Positions 1-11,411 of a stretch of 64,000 bases of DNA are shown here, piece by piece. The stretch covers positions 434,001 through 498,000 of the forward strand of contig JAMXBD010000207.1 in NCBI GenBank assembly GCA_024138025.1. The letters are read 5' to 3'. The position numbers and the translations under genes are program-made. Origin of the DNA: Combretum micranthum. Taxonomy: Eukaryota > Streptophyta > Magnoliopsida > Myrtales > Combretaceae. The notes beneath the pieces are model-generated. The model saw only the letters and a list, made by a program, of their open reading frames with translations. It made no database searches and had not been told where the DNA came from. Numbering within the stretch: the first letter of the stretch is position 1; every line of letters starts with the position of its first letter.

Positions 1-427
1 CCGTTGGGAAATCTAACCCGGCATAAATTTTAAATATAAAAAAATTAAAAATATTAAGTTATTAAGGTAATGATCCTATTTATATTTTATGTATATGAAA
101 GTAAGTGGAAATAAAGTGTTCGCATCCTTTTATATGATATTATTGTCTAAAATTCATTCTTTCAATAAAAGTGTTTACGTCATTAATAATTTAAAACAAA
201 ATTCATTCTTTTCTTTTTTTTTATGAAGAAAAAAATTTGAAAATCTTGTAATCGGGTTGGGTGGGGTTGGATTATGGGTTCCTCAAAAACCTTATCAGGT
301 TGGGTTTGGAGAATGATTAAAAAAAAATATGATAAGGTTTTACTTGGGTTCTAGGATACCCCATTAAGAATTGGGTCAGGTTCGAGTTTCAAAAGACCTG
401 TCCTAACTCACTCCGGTTGAATCCCTA
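1..427. mobile_element. 3' end of a non-autonomous hAT-like element, cut by the window edge
   Basis: From about 245 the sequence is rich in GGGTTGG/GGGTTC-type blocks and their complements, as in the subterminal regions of many plant hAT elements. It ends with TGAATCCCTA at 427. Read from the other strand this is TAGGGATTCA, which fits the TAGGG-type hAT terminal inverted repeat. The other end lies outside the window, so the 8-bp target duplication (expected CATAAGAC at 428-435) cannot be checked. No coding capacity is seen. Confidence 0.4.
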
Positions 428-721
428 CATAAGACCTTATTTATAGTGTTGTTTATATCAAGCCATGTGGCACAGACATGGAGAACCAAAAGAAGCCTAC
501 TTTATTATAGTATTGATGATAGTCTATTGCATTCTTGAGCTCCATATGTGTAAATATTCTCAGCAACTCCATCTTAAGTTTATAATCATCAACATATAGT
601 TATAGCAAGATAGGCCTCCATTTTTCCAAAATAGAACTCATTTTCCATTCCTACTCTTGTGTTGCATAATACATTATTGAGGGGAATATTTATTCATTCC
701 CTCATTATTATACCTAAAGTT
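428..721. other. Intergenic, nothing recognised
   Basis: AT-rich spacer between two hAT-like elements. No ORF, RNA gene or repeat is recognised. Confidence 0.4.
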
Positions 722-729
722 GTTATTAT

Positions 730-1845
730 TTGGGGTGGTCATGGACTAGTTAACTAGTGCATGACCCTATTTTTTGAATCTAACTATTATAATCAATTTT
801 TTAAAATGTCAAACCTAAACTAGTCCATTACTAGCCATTAATCATCTTAACGGTTAACCATTTTTTTGTTAATATTTTCGGTTTTTAACTATTTAATATA
901 ATAACTAAAAGTTGTAGTTAATGATATTTGTGTAACTTTTGTTTCCTTTCTACTTATGGAATTACTTACCATTTTCTTTGTTCGGTTCCTCGTCTTGCCA
1001 CATGATATTGCAACTGTACATGGTTTCTATAGCTGTGTAAGCTTGTATCATTTTTTGTTGATATTAATATTGTATGCGATGTGATTCCTATGAGTTATTG
1101 CCACCTATATTTGGGTTGATCATGGCTATTTGGTTGTAAGGCAATGCCTGATGATATGAGGAATGCCCTTCTGAGAAGGTTCTTACTTCTTAGAGAGCAA
1201 ATTTTGATGAAAAAGATGAAAGGCTACTCAAATAGTTAAAAAAAGGTTGAATACTAAAGAAGATGATAACAAAGAAGATATAGTGAAGGATGGCTTGAGG
1301 ACATTAGATGCAATTAGAGATTATTGAACATGGAAAAAAGGTGAGGCTCCAACAATTGTTGAGTATGTCATGGAAGAGTAGTTACCAACGGCTATTGAGC
1401 ATCTAGCTGAGTTTGCAAATCAGTTAGGTAAGAAAAATATTTAAAGAGAAGACAATGGCCAATGAAGACGATGAGTTGACGACTAGACAAAGATGACGAT
1501 TGAACGCAAAGACGAAAATTGGAATTGGACAGTGATTTACCTAGAAGAAAAACAATGCGACGGAAACTAATAGTGATTACATTAGGGTTTTAACTTTTAA
1601 CACTTTAGCCTTTTATGTATTTTTTAAACAAATTAATTATATATAATATTATATATTTATGGATATTGGTTAACCATTAACTATTGGTTTTTCGTAGTTA
1701 CAAATCAAAACTGAAACCAAAAACCGAAAAAAATTAAAGTCATGAACCTAAACCGAAACTGATAGACTAGTTAACCATATTTTTTGGATTGATTTTTCGG
1801 TTTTGATTTAGTTTCTCGGTTTAGTTGATTTTTTACCTACTCCTA
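730..1845. mobile_element. Non-autonomous hAT element, 1116 bp, with perfect 8-bp target duplication
   Basis: The element is bounded by a perfect direct repeat GTTATTAT at 722-729 and 1846-1853, the 8-bp target duplication typical of hAT transposons. The left end reads TTGGGGTGGTCA. The right end, read from the other strand, reads TAGGAGTAGGTAA. Both are versions of the plant hAT terminus TAGGGGTGGNCA. Subterminal regions hold repeated GGTTAACCA, CCGAAACC and CGGTTTT blocks. The interior (about 1130-1560) has a GC-richer, coding-like stretch, decayed by stops, in which no transposase motif is recognised. Confidence 0.85.
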
Positions 1846-1853
1846 GTTATTAT

Positions 1854-2284
1854 GGTGTTTAGTTAGGAGGAACAATAATTCATAAATAATTGTTATTATG
1901 CAAAATAACTAATAGCATTTGATATCCCCACACTTGAATTGTCATTTAATGGTTTATTTTCAATTATATATATATATATATATATAGATAGATAGCCCTG
2001 TCTTGAAAGTATTGTCTATACAATTTTCAAATCTTTGTTGTAAAGTCAAATGATATTATAGATATTTTACTTTTATTCTAACAATTAGTTGGTTTTTTTT
2101 TTTTTTTATATAAAGTGAACATTGTAATAGATATTGCAATGCTATTTCATTATTGAATGCCGTATTTGAAGAAAGATTTTTTGAGAACACTACTATGTTA
2201 GATGTTGGGGCAATGAAGCATAAATAAATCAGACTTACTTGTAAACTTTTTAATTTCTATTTTGCATTTATTTAAATTCAATAT
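1854..2284. other. Intergenic, low-complexity
   Basis: AT-rich spacer with a (TA)n run near 1964-1986 and a T tract near 2092-2108. No gene is seen. Confidence 0.4.
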
Positions 2285-2650
2285 CATTAAAATCAAGTCA
2301 AACCCTTACTAGTTGAGCAGATTACCAAGTTGAATTTAAGTTTTATGATATTTGGCTCAAATAAGCTCACTAATTGACTTGGGCTGGAAACATACTTAAA
2401 TATTGGTCAAATTTAAGTTAAGTTTGCATATAATAATATTTTTATTAAAACAATGCTCTTTTGGAAAATCAATTTTTAATTGGTTTAATCGAGTCCACCT
2501 TAAATTTACTAAAAGCCATTTGAGTTGATCGTAAATTCAAAATTTTAAAGTTGTTGAGGTTTTATTTATATATGAAGTTTACAAATTTGAAATGGTTTCA
2601 AACTGAGTTCAGGACTCTCTGATTCGAACTAAACTCGTGTACAATCCCTA
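2285..2650. mobile_element. Possible hAT-like remnant
   Basis: The stretch has repeated AAGTTGAATTTAAG/GGCTCAAATAAGCTC-type blocks, resembling the 'GAGCTCGAGC' subterminal repeats of a plant hAT family after decay. It ends with CGTGTACAATCCCTA at 2650. On the other strand this reads TAGGGATTGTACACG, a plausible hAT terminus. The left end and target duplication were not found, so extent and class are tentative. Confidence 0.3.
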
Positions 2651-3149
2651 TTTACGATGCAAAAATTGAAGAGTAAATAATCGGATTTGTATGCTGAGTC
2701 CGTTAAAATTAAATTCAATGAATAAGATTTTTTTTTTCTTGGCCATCATGAATAAGATTAAAACCCATTTTTCTCCTATTGCTAAGGGGATTCTATAAAA
2801 ATGTAGGATTAGAATTAAAAACCAAACGGGAAGAGGAACCAATTATATTTATATATATATATAGCGCACAAAATAGTCTTTTCAAATTTTTGTGTAATCT
2901 GCCAATAATATATAGCCTAATAATATCTTTTTTAATTTTTTAAGTAAAAAATACGAGATTCGAATTCTTTTTTCTTCGTTGTAACAAGATTAAAAAAAAA
3001 AAAATCTGGCGAATCTTAATTTGTTTAATTATTCGAAGAAATGTCGCCGTCTATGGGCGGGTGGGAACACGCTGAACAACCTTTCGCCATGCGGACAAAT
3101 GCCGCCATGGCCCATCGGCAAGGAAGCGAAATGGCATTTGGACTATATT
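2651..3149. other. Intergenic, nothing recognised
   Basis: AT-rich sequence with homopolymer runs. Short ORFs here are products of low-complexity DNA. A GC-richer patch at 3040-3130 has no recognisable product. Confidence 0.35.
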
Positions 3150-4284
3150 TGTAGAAGCTTCTGTGTAACCCTTTTGTCCCATTGATTGAGTTAGTACTTA
3201 CTTTCCATTCTGGTCACTTTCCTACTTTTCCTCTTGTCGGTTAATGATGTCGATTTATTTCCTTTTCTACGTAAATTATGGTAATACTCCAGAGAAACTT
3301 ACAAAATTACGACACATCGAGATTAAAAAGTGCATGGTGACATCCTTTGCTTTTCCTTTTTTTTTTTTTTTTTTCCATTCTAAATTGATAACACGAAAAT
3401 TCAATTTAATGTCTATACTATTAAATGATCAATTTAATATAATTAAACTTTTTGTATTTATATTTACTTTCTCTCTAAGAAAGCTTTCTTTGTTTAAAAT
3501 ATAAAAAAATATAGTATTATATAGTAATAAGTTTTCATGAATTCTCTTAATATTGTCTAACACTCATAGACTACTTTTTCTACTTTAGAAAATAATATAA
3601 ACAATGTTAGCGAAATAATAAAAATAAGTATAAAATTTTTAACAAGATATTAAATGGCAATTTCAAAGTTTAGGTTGTATTAATTATTGTGTATGGTTCA
3701 AATACTGAAGTTTACAATTTCCCCACCTTTTTGGCTGGACATCATTTACCTTGAGACTACAAAATTGCTTCTTTAATCTAAATCACTTTTTATATTAATA
3801 CATAATTGCAAGTAATTGTTTTTACTAACTTATATCACTTTTTAAAATCTATTTTGACGGTTAAGAACAAATCAATTGAAAAAAAAAAAAAAACCCTTAA
3901 ATGAAGAGAGAAAACGCCCTTAAAAAATTATGAGTATATTCTGGTACAATACAATAACTTATTGTTGCAATGGAGAAGTAATTTTCCTGTGTTAAATGTT
4001 TAGGAGAGCTTTTAAGTTACCGTGAACGGAGTGGTGAATCATCTAATCATCAAAATAAATATAATAATTAAAATATTAATTATTTTGATGGTTCGATTGT
4101 ATAATGTGAGCCAAACCGTCAAAATTAATAACGTGATCATAGTATTTTTCAATTTTTAAGAGCTATAAACAAGCTAACTTAGGAATTTATACCGTCATTG
4201 AGCTTTAGGGGAAAACTCATAGAACTTGAAATATGTTTTCATATTTTTATAATTTATTAAATCTGTATTTTGTCTTTTTGTAAG

Positions 4285-4664
4285 TAGACATCACCACGGG
4301 GCGGTTCCGAATCGTGAATCGCCCCGAACCGTCACCGGCGGTTTCTGATCCGGGAACTACCCTGTTGGTGACGGTTCCGAACCGTCCAAACGGTTAGCGT
4401 GGCGGAACCAGCGGTTCCAACTGGGTCCGAAACTGCCAAATATTTGAATTTAAAAAAAAAAAACCTACACATGATGCAGGTCTTGAAAGGAGAGTGGGGT
4501 GTGGGCTTGGGTTTTGTTTTCTTTATTTTTTCCCAAAAAAACCGGTTCACTTGAATCGGATCCGGAACCGCCAGAACCGGCGGTTCCTTGGAACCGTGAA
4601 CCGCCCCGGCTCTGACGGTTCCGGTTCAGGTTCTAAACCGACATAAACCGTGCCGATATATCTA
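4285..4664. mobile_element. Short non-autonomous hAT-like element (380 bp)
   Basis: A GC-rich block built of GGTTCCG/CGGAACC motifs in both orientations, unlike its AT-rich surroundings. Candidate ends are TAGACATCACCACGG on the left and, read from the other strand, TAGATATATCGGCACGG on the right, forming imperfect inverted repeats. The flanking octamers TTTGTAAG (4277-4284) and TCTGTAAG (4665-4672) match at 7 of 8 positions, as for an old hAT target duplication. The block is absent from the matching place in unit B near 9170. Short ORFs inside it are not genes. Confidence 0.6.
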
Positions 4665-5486
4665 TCTGTAAGTACACAACTAATGTTTTCCGTTAGCAAT
4701 CGGAAGTTTTCATTCATAAAATGACACACAACATACATAATAATTAATATTACATATGTTCCTCTGATAATAACCCAAACAAGGCGATACCATATTAAGG
4801 AATCTTCTAAACCAAGTAATTCTTATATAAGATTTGATGATAAAGAGAGTATTATTTGTTTATTCAAGAGTTTATAAGAAACATGTGCCTGATTTTTTTT
4901 TTTGTTTTAATTATGATATATGTATATCATGTACTTTAAATAAATAAAAGGGACAATAAAAGTGAATAAATGTGATTGTGTGTAAACAAGCCTATATTTA
5001 TCATTGTAATTTAACTTTTATTTATTTATTTATTTTTCTCATTTTCTATAAGGAGGAAATATGACATAATATACTTCTTGTTAATATAATTAGAGTTGAA
5101 TCGAGCTAAGTTGAACTTTTAGAGGCTTAGGTCCAACTTGTTTAATATATAATTGAAATCTAATTAAGCTGTTTTTTTTTTTTTAAATAAAGTTTCAAAT
5201 ATTTGCTCCAATTTAGTTTGTTTACATCTATATATTTTATTTTAAGTTTAAATTTGACTTGTCTACAAAATGAGCCGAAGTCAAACTAAACTAATAATGA
5301 GTGAAGCTCAAGTAACTCATACAAAGATTGGCCTAAGTAAGATCAAAAAAGTAAATAAATAAAATAAATAGATAAAGGGATGGCAAATAAAATTTAGTTT
5401 ATATGTATTGTTTTGATTATATAATATAATCACAATCTTAAAAGAATCAGCTTGTAAAATTTAGATGAAAATTATTATTATTATTT

Positions 5487-5575
5487 TTTGTTATTATAAT
5501 AGGGAGGAGGAATTTAAACTTGGTACTTCTTACTTAAAAATCAAATAAGATATCATTAGACTATAATATTATTAA
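5487..5575 (-). mobile_element. SINE-like element, diverged copy
   Basis: Similar to the SINE at 7778-7869: the same GGGAGGAGGAATTT.AACTTGGTAC arrangement, followed by a region ending in CATTAGACTATA. On the minus strand this resembles tRNA-type A box and B box promoter elements followed by a tail. The ends are not clear. Confidence 0.45.
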
Positions 5576-5639
5576 TAACAAAATTTGAATTTATCTTGTT
5601 TAACTAAAAGTATTTTCTTTTTATATAAACCCAACTTTT

Positions 5640-6260
5640 AGATCGCACAATTACCGGACTCATAATTTGATGCCTAATTGTTACCATAAGCCATGTAACT
5701 GACAGATTGTGACAGTGTGGCCCTTGAATAATTGTCAAATTGTCGTGTTGTTAGGTGTCACGAAGCTACTTCGTATGAAACCGGTGAAAGCGTGTTTTTT
5801 TTTTAACCATTCAACGTGCTGCGCATCTTTTCAAACCATCTAGATCAGATGGTTCCGACCACGTTGACTAATAATTAGATGCTGTGGCTAAGATTGTCAT
5901 AAACCATGGCCCTAATCGAAGAAATAGTCACGTCCTATTCCGATGATTTAAGGCAGGACAAAGCGAGGGAAAAGATGATTATGGAACAGTGAGATACGAA
6001 AATTCTGGGATGATCATGTTCTAGGTTTCTAAGAAGAGCCAAACAAACATATCTAGAACACAGCATGGTCCAAGAACATAATATATAATTTTTATCAGTA
6101 CGACTCTTTGACTACTGTCTTTCACTCTCCAACACCATGGCTTTGTTTGTCCTCACTAACCTCTCTTCAAGGAAAAGAACAACGCCTCTAGAAGCCATCC
6201 AATCAACACATCATCACACACACTCTCTCTTCCAACATGACATTTATTAGCAGAATTCTT
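5640..6260 (+). promoter_or_regulatory. Upstream (promoter) region of the 6386 gene
   Basis: This stretch holds no ORF of note, but blocks of it are conserved in unit B upstream of the pseudogene. 5695-5850 matches 17295-17420 (for example TTGTGACAG...GCCCTTGAAT), and 6095-6235 matches 19640-19780. Conservation between two otherwise diverged copies fits a promoter that was duplicated together with the gene. Specific factor sites cannot be assigned from sequence alone. Confidence 0.45.
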
Positions 6261-6273
6261 TTATATATATATA
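6261..6273 (+). promoter_or_regulatory. Probable TATA box
   Basis: TTATATATATATA lies 113 bp upstream of the ATG. It is followed by the block CAGAAACCTGCCCTCA, which is kept in the paralogous copy (TTATATTTATATATAGAAACC at about 19801). The leader between it and the ATG is rich in CA and CT, as in many plant 5' UTRs. Confidence 0.55.
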
Positions 6274-6385
6274 CAGAAACCTGCCCTCACTTCTATTCCC
6301 AAGCTACAACCCCCTGTAACACATACACACACAGACACACACCCAATTCCAAATACCCTGTTGAATCCCCACTTTTGCCACCAAA

Positions 6386-7159
6386 ATGGATGGGGATGAG
6401 TTTAAATTTCAAATCCCATATGAAGAAGAAGATGAAGAAACACTTTCTCTTTGTGACCTTCCCCTTTATAGTGATGATTGTGCATGGGATAAATGTAAAA
6501 ATGATCATGATCATCAAGATCAACTTTCTAAGGATGAAGAAAGATGGTCATCACCAATGGATCAACAAAAAGATCTATTTGAGTTCTCCTTCTCTAGTGA
6601 AGAATTCTCTTCCTCTAGACATTATGGAGACAACATTATATTTTGTGGCAAATTGATCACTTGCAAAGGACCACCAGTCATTGCAAAGAAACAACATGGG
6701 ATTCCAAGCAACAACAAGAAGGAGAAAAAGAAAAAGAAAAAGAACACTAACAACCACCACCATCACAAGGAGAAGAAAAGGAGGTTCTTTCATTGGAGAT
6801 TACGCATTTTCACGCTATTGAGAACTCGATCGAGTAGATTAAAAGCTGAGTCTAAGGATAAGAGCCCTGTTGACGAATTGGATAGAGTAACAGCGATAAA
6901 ATGTCGAGCCAAGTGTAGATGGTATTTTTTCATGTTTGGTTCAGCAAGGTTTCCGCTAGAAATGAAGTTGCATGACATTAGGACAAGACAAGATCGTCAT
7001 TGTCATTCATCATTGAGATTTCGATCCTCCAATAGTGATGGAAAAATCAATGAGAATCGAAAGAATTGGGGGCTTTGGAAGCTATCGAAGACGTTGAGTT
7101 GCATTGGTTACTATTCGAATGAAAATGCTTTAGTAACTCATCCTATGGTTGCATTCTAA
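6386..7159 (+). CDS. Plant-type uncharacterised basic protein, 257 aa, single exon
   Basis: Uninterrupted 258-codon frame from ATG at 6386 to TAA. I chose this start because it is the first ATG of the long frame, follows a TATA box and leader, and is kept in the paralog at 19929. The N-terminal third is acidic (E/D-rich, with ETLSLCDLPLY at about residues 20-30). At about residues 65-95 comes a hydrophobic/serine block FEFSFSSEEF...NIIFCGKLI. Then follows a lysine-rich stretch (about residues 111-131, K/N/H runs) that looks like a nuclear localisation signal, and a basic C-terminal half with KCRAKCRWYFF. There is no signal peptide or transmembrane segment. The FEF...D.I.F.GKL block loosely recalls plant families such as membrane-associated kinase regulators or DUF1645-type proteins, but I do not recognise a domain with certainty. 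An acidic head followed by a basic tail would suit a nuclear or membrane-associated regulator; this is inference. It is the only apparently intact host gene in the window. Confidence 0.75.
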   Translation: MDGDEFKFQIPYEEEDEETLSLCDLPLYSDDCAWDKCKNDHDHQDQLSKDEERWSSPMDQQKDLFEFSFSSEEFSSSRHYGDNIIFCGKLITCKGPPVIAKKQHGIPSNNKKEKKKKKKNTNNHHHHKEKKRRFFHWRLRIFTLLRTRSSRLKAESKDKSPVDELDRVTAIKCRAKCRWYFFMFGSARFPLEMKLHDIRTRQDRHCHSSLRFRSSNSDGKINENRKNWGLWKLSKTLSCIGYYSNENALVTHPMVAF

Positions 7160-7777
7160 GATGTGGTTCTATGGAAGATAATTACTTTAAAAACAATCTA
7201 TTATCCCATCTATATTTTGAAGTAAAATTAGTAGTTATTCATCATATGTACATATACCACATGTACCGTGTATTAGCTATAAAATATTTTTGGAACGGAA
7301 GTTGTGTTTTTTACCACCTATCGAATAGGATAGCATCAAGACGGTATATTAGGATTTTCTTTTCTATTTTAGTAAAAAAGAAATTTTGAATATGGGTAAT
7401 TATTATATGTAAATTGGATATACGTAGAACTGCAAAAGCTTCTGTAAGCCTTTTGTCCCATCTAATGAGTTGGTACTTATTCTCCTTTGATGTCTCCTCT
7501 TACTAGCTAATGATGTGAATTTATTTCTTTTTAGGTAAACTATGGTAATGCTTTAAAGAAACTCATAAAATTACAACGACACATGGAAAATGAAAAAGTG
7601 TGCTTAGTTACATCCTAGTTGAAATTGCAAAATTTCCACCTTAATGAATATTTGAACCATTCTTTTATATCTTATCTGCAATAGCAATATATGTGCAAAT
7701 TTAATAATTCCGTATATATAAAGTGATAATTAAACATAATATATAATTAATAAAATGCAAAAACAGAAAATATAGGA

Positions 7778-7869
7778 TTTTTTTTTTCCATTACAATGGG
7801 AAGGAGGAATCAAACTTGAGACCTCTCATATGAGAAATCAGAGGAGATTCCACTAGGCCATAAGGTCAT
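7778..7869 (-). mobile_element. tRNA-derived SINE with A tail and target duplication
   Basis: Read on the minus strand, the element has TGGCCTAGTGG (A-box-like), then about 30 bp later TCTCAAGTTTGATTCC (B-box-like), and ends in a run of A (T run at 7778-7788 on the plus strand). It is flanked by TGCAAAAACAGAAAATATAGGA at 7756-7777 and TGCAAAAACACATAGGA at 7870-7886, a target duplication with a small indel. These are the hallmarks of RNA polymerase III SINEs mobilised by LINE machinery. It has no coding capacity. Confidence 0.7.
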
Positions 7870-7886
7870 TGCAAAAACACATAGGA

Positions 7887-8323
7887 CTTTGGAGAATGAA
7901 AAAAAAATGTAACACAAAAGTTGATGAAGAATCTAAATATAAAACATTTAAAAAAAAACACAAGTAGAAAAAACGACGAACCAAAGCCGAGAAGCAAATG
8001 CAATTTATGGAAAAGTGATTAATAATGGAAGATATATTTCATATATTGATACCAGCCATAATAGATATTGGAGATAATCATGTGTTTATCACTATGGACA
8101 TGTAGTTTATGGGCAACTATTAATTAGAATCAAAGTTGTGGCTGTTTAACACAAATTGAAGGGTTTTTCATTGAGAACGTATAGAATAGTTATTACTGGC
8201 TACGAACATGGCACAATTATTTTTTGACTTTGTAAACTATGGATTCACTAAAAATCTTTGTAATTTTATTGTATGTATTGTGGGAATCATATGTTATATT
8301 CAAATTTATTAAATAGTTGTAGA
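7887..8323. other. Unit B spacer, nothing recognised
   Basis: AT-rich; no gene or clear repeat is seen. Confidence 0.35.
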
Positions 8324-8935
8324 TGTGGGGTTCTTCTTGGGATAGTCACGCACATGTTATGTGCGTCTCGCACCTGATATGCGACTTCAAAGTGCTACTA
8401 AGGAGACGATACTTGATGATGAGATAACTTGAAGAGAATGATAGGAATGAGGAATAGGCAGTCTCAGTATCTCGAATGCATAAGTGATAGGTGAGGGACC
8501 TTGAGTAAATCTCACGTGTCAACCTTACAGTTTTTAAGCAGTTGATGTAGAAATCACTTGAGTTGCCCTATTTGATCCTTCTGAATAAAGCCTCTTCTAT
8601 AGAATGATGTTTTTCTTCTCTCTCTAAAAGTTCTTAAATGAGGAGGAGTGACTGAGTATTTATAGGCCCTTGGTATAGATGACGATCGTTAGATCATCTC
8701 AACGATTGACGTATAAGATGGAGCAAGCTCAATTCATAATTATCCTGAATGAGCTTCTCATAGGATAAGACCAATAGTTATCTTCTAGGTGCATGAGCCT
8801 GCTTAAGAAAGGTTGAATGCAATGGACTAGTCTAATGATCCCTGTTCTAAGCATACCAAGCTAAATCTTCCTAAGCCATCTCAAAAAAGGAACTAGAATC
8901 GCTAGATCTTGTCACTTAGCCTACGAGCGAAGCCA
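8324..8935 (-). mobile_element. Solo-LTR-like insertion
   Basis: GC-richer block with no match in unit A. On the minus strand it has GGGCCTATAAATACTC (8654-8670), a TATA box followed by a CT-rich leader-like stretch, as in the promoter of a plant LTR. It starts with TG and ends with CA in both orientations at the boundaries given, but no target duplication is evident, so the ends are approximate. A palindrome-like segment sits at 8346-8385 (GCACATGTTATGTGCG...). Confidence 0.4.
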
Positions 8936-9540
8936 AAAAAATAAATAAATAAAATTATTTTTATTTTTAAGTTCATTCACAATAGTCAAGATAACACACT
9001 AAAACCCCTCTAATATTGAAATAATCATAACTTTTTTTTTTCTAGCTTATCGCTTTCTTGATATATATTGACAGTAAAAAACAAATCAATCAAAACAAAA
9101 AACCCATGAATGAAGAGATAAAAGGGCTTCAAAAAATAATGATAAGTATTTTAAACTCAAGGAACTTAATATATGTTTTCATAAAATAGCACATGATATA
9201 CATATGCTCCCTCGATAAAAACCAAAATCGTGCGATACGTTAATAAGAAATCATTAACTTCATTTTTGACATTACCCAAAAAAAGGAAAACAAATCATAA
9301 ACTAAGCAATAATCTTATAGGATTTAAGAATAAAGAGAGCATTATTTATTTATTTAAGAGTTTATAAGTGAGAGATGAATGATTTGGTTTTTACAGGGAT
9401 ATGTGCATATCATGTGTGTATGATGAAAATGAATAAATTGCGAATGTATCAAAACAAACATATATTTATCACTGCAAGTCAACTATTATTTTGTTATAAT
9501 TTTTCTTATTTTATATAAGGAAGAAATATAATATGATATT

Positions 9541-11346
9541 ATGGAGTGACATATCAAGTGTGTACAATCAATTTTTGGCAATTTAGTATTTAAACTTTCA
9601 TTTTTAGTGATTTAGGCTTATTCTTTTTATTCAGTTTCAATGTAGTGTCTCTATTAAAAGTAAAATTATGGTTGTTACTTTTTTCTTTTTGCATTTTAGT
9701 GCCTATACTTTATCTTTTGTTACATTTGAGTGTCTATACTTTAATTTCATATATTTGATTGTGTGTTCACTAATTAATATATTTCACTTAATTGATATGT
9801 TATTCTTATTTGGTATTAATTTATTAAAAATTAAAAGAAATTTATCTATCTTAGTTTTTTTTTTAAACCATTCATAACTTTTGAATATGATGTTTGATAT
9901 AACAAATTTTATATTGTTATGAATCTCATAAGATGTGTTTATATTCGGAAGCAAAATGTCATATATGTCCTCTAACTATTTAAACAATTTAAAATTGTTA
10001 TAAGTTGCAAACCATATCTTATTTAACCTTGAAATGCTATTTTTCTTATTTGTCAAATAATATACTTCCACTTATTACACTACAAGAAAAATGAGTTTTA
10101 AAAATAAAAGTAATTTTCTATAACAAAAATCATTGACGTTAATTCTATCTGTAAAGATAAAACTTCTCTTACCAATTTTCTACCATAAAATTTTTATATT
10201 TGAATGTCAATTTTCTTGTAATATTATAATATTTTGTTATGTTTCAAATAATATCAAAATGCTGAATTTTCAAATTTTATAATTTCATTCTATCTAAATA
10301 GGATATTGTATAAATGTAAATTTATTGTTGTTGGAAGGTTCACGTTGCAAGTTATTTAAAAGTTGTTAATTAAACTTAAAAATTATACTATTAAAAATCG
10401 TCTTTTTATTTAGGTAGACTTCTATATTATATATTTTAAATTTTTAAAGTAGATATTGTTGACAGTGTATTGTGACCGAGTCTACAAGTCTAAGTATAGC
10501 TCAATAAGATCTTTCAATTGGAAGAAAAAATTAATTTATTTCTTTCACTTTAAAATTAAGGCCATTGGACATTACAAACAAGTGACATCTATGATTATAC
10601 TAGAGCAAATGGTTTGGGACAAAAAATAAAAAAAAGACTATTGCAATTGGAATAGTTTTTTTCTAAGTAATTAAAAAGAGATTTCTTTCTTTCATCTAAA
10701 CAAGTGAGTCAATAAATGCTCAAGGGATTCTTATAATCTTACAATTGTCAGTTAGAGAACATTATTGAAAAGAATCTTTTTAAAATGTAGTTATTTTTAA
10801 TTTCCAAATAATTTATCAATAAAAAATTAATTTTTAATGAATTTATGAATTACTTTCTTTCAATTTTTAAAATAATATGCCAATTGAAAAAGAGTCAAAT
10901 ATTATTTTTTAACAAATTAATTAGTGAATAGACACTAAAATCCATCAAAACCAAAGTACAGACATCACATGGAATCAAAATTAAAGTACAAACACTAAAA
11001 TGTAAAATAATGTAGCAGTCGTTAACTTTCCATTAATGGAGACACTAGCTTGTTTGGATTATTTGATTTTCATCTATATTTTATATGTACCTAGTATGCA
11101 TTTTTTTTTTTACTTATAGTTTGCGTCTGTAACTTATCTATATTTTATTAGTATCTAATCTATTTGATTTGCATATTAGTCATCTGTTTGAAAATGATAA
11201 AAATAAGATGCGAAAAAGATCAGAAAAAATGAAACAAACATAAATTGAAACTAAATTAAAATGATCAGAACTAAATCACTAGAAACAAAAGATTAGATAC
11301 TAAATTATCAAAAATTAATACTTAGTCACTTCATGTGTCTTTATTT
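9541..11346. mobile_element. Long-inverted-repeat (foldback / MULE-like) DNA element, 1806 bp
   Basis: The left arm (9541-about 9800) and the right arm (about 10905-11346) are inverted copies of each other. For example, TTTTAGTG.CTATACTTTA near 9705 pairs with TAAAGTACAAACACTAAAA near 10983, and GGCAATTTAGTATTTAAACT near 9575 pairs with a block at about 11295-11310. The right arm has an extra insert at about 11055-11240. TGATATT occurs at 9534-9540 and again at 11347-11353, and unit A near 5070-5090 has the empty site. No transposase is seen inside. Long arms suggest a foldback or Mutator-like derivative; the short duplication leaves the superfamily open. Confidence 0.75.
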
Positions 11347-11411
11347 TGATATTCTACTTGTCAATAGGACCCAAAAGCAAGTCAAGTTAAACTAGACTTT
11401 TAAAAACTTGG

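Larger units (their letters stand above)
3150..7425 (+). repeat. Tandem segmental duplication, unit A (carries the intact gene)
   Basis: Unit A and unit B (about 7426-20835) share a collinear chain of matching blocks. 3150-3350 matches 7430-7620; 3850-3930 matches 9065-9150; 4700-5080 matches 9170-9540; 5085-5400 matches 11350-11410 plus 16836-17110; 5690-5950 matches 17295-17490; 6090-7159 matches 19640-20694; 7300-7420 matches 20710-20835. The 3' flank of the gene in A runs directly into the start of unit B near 7425, so the copies are head to tail. Similarity by eye is roughly 70-85 percent outside insertions. The duplicated unit was about 4.2 kb and included the gene and its promoter. Confidence 0.85.

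Noticed and set aside
6237..6656. A 139-codon plus-strand frame overlapping the start of the 6386 gene
   Set aside because: It starts upstream of the TATA box, runs through the promoter and leader in another frame, and has no homology to itself in the paralogous copy. It is a shadow of the real gene.
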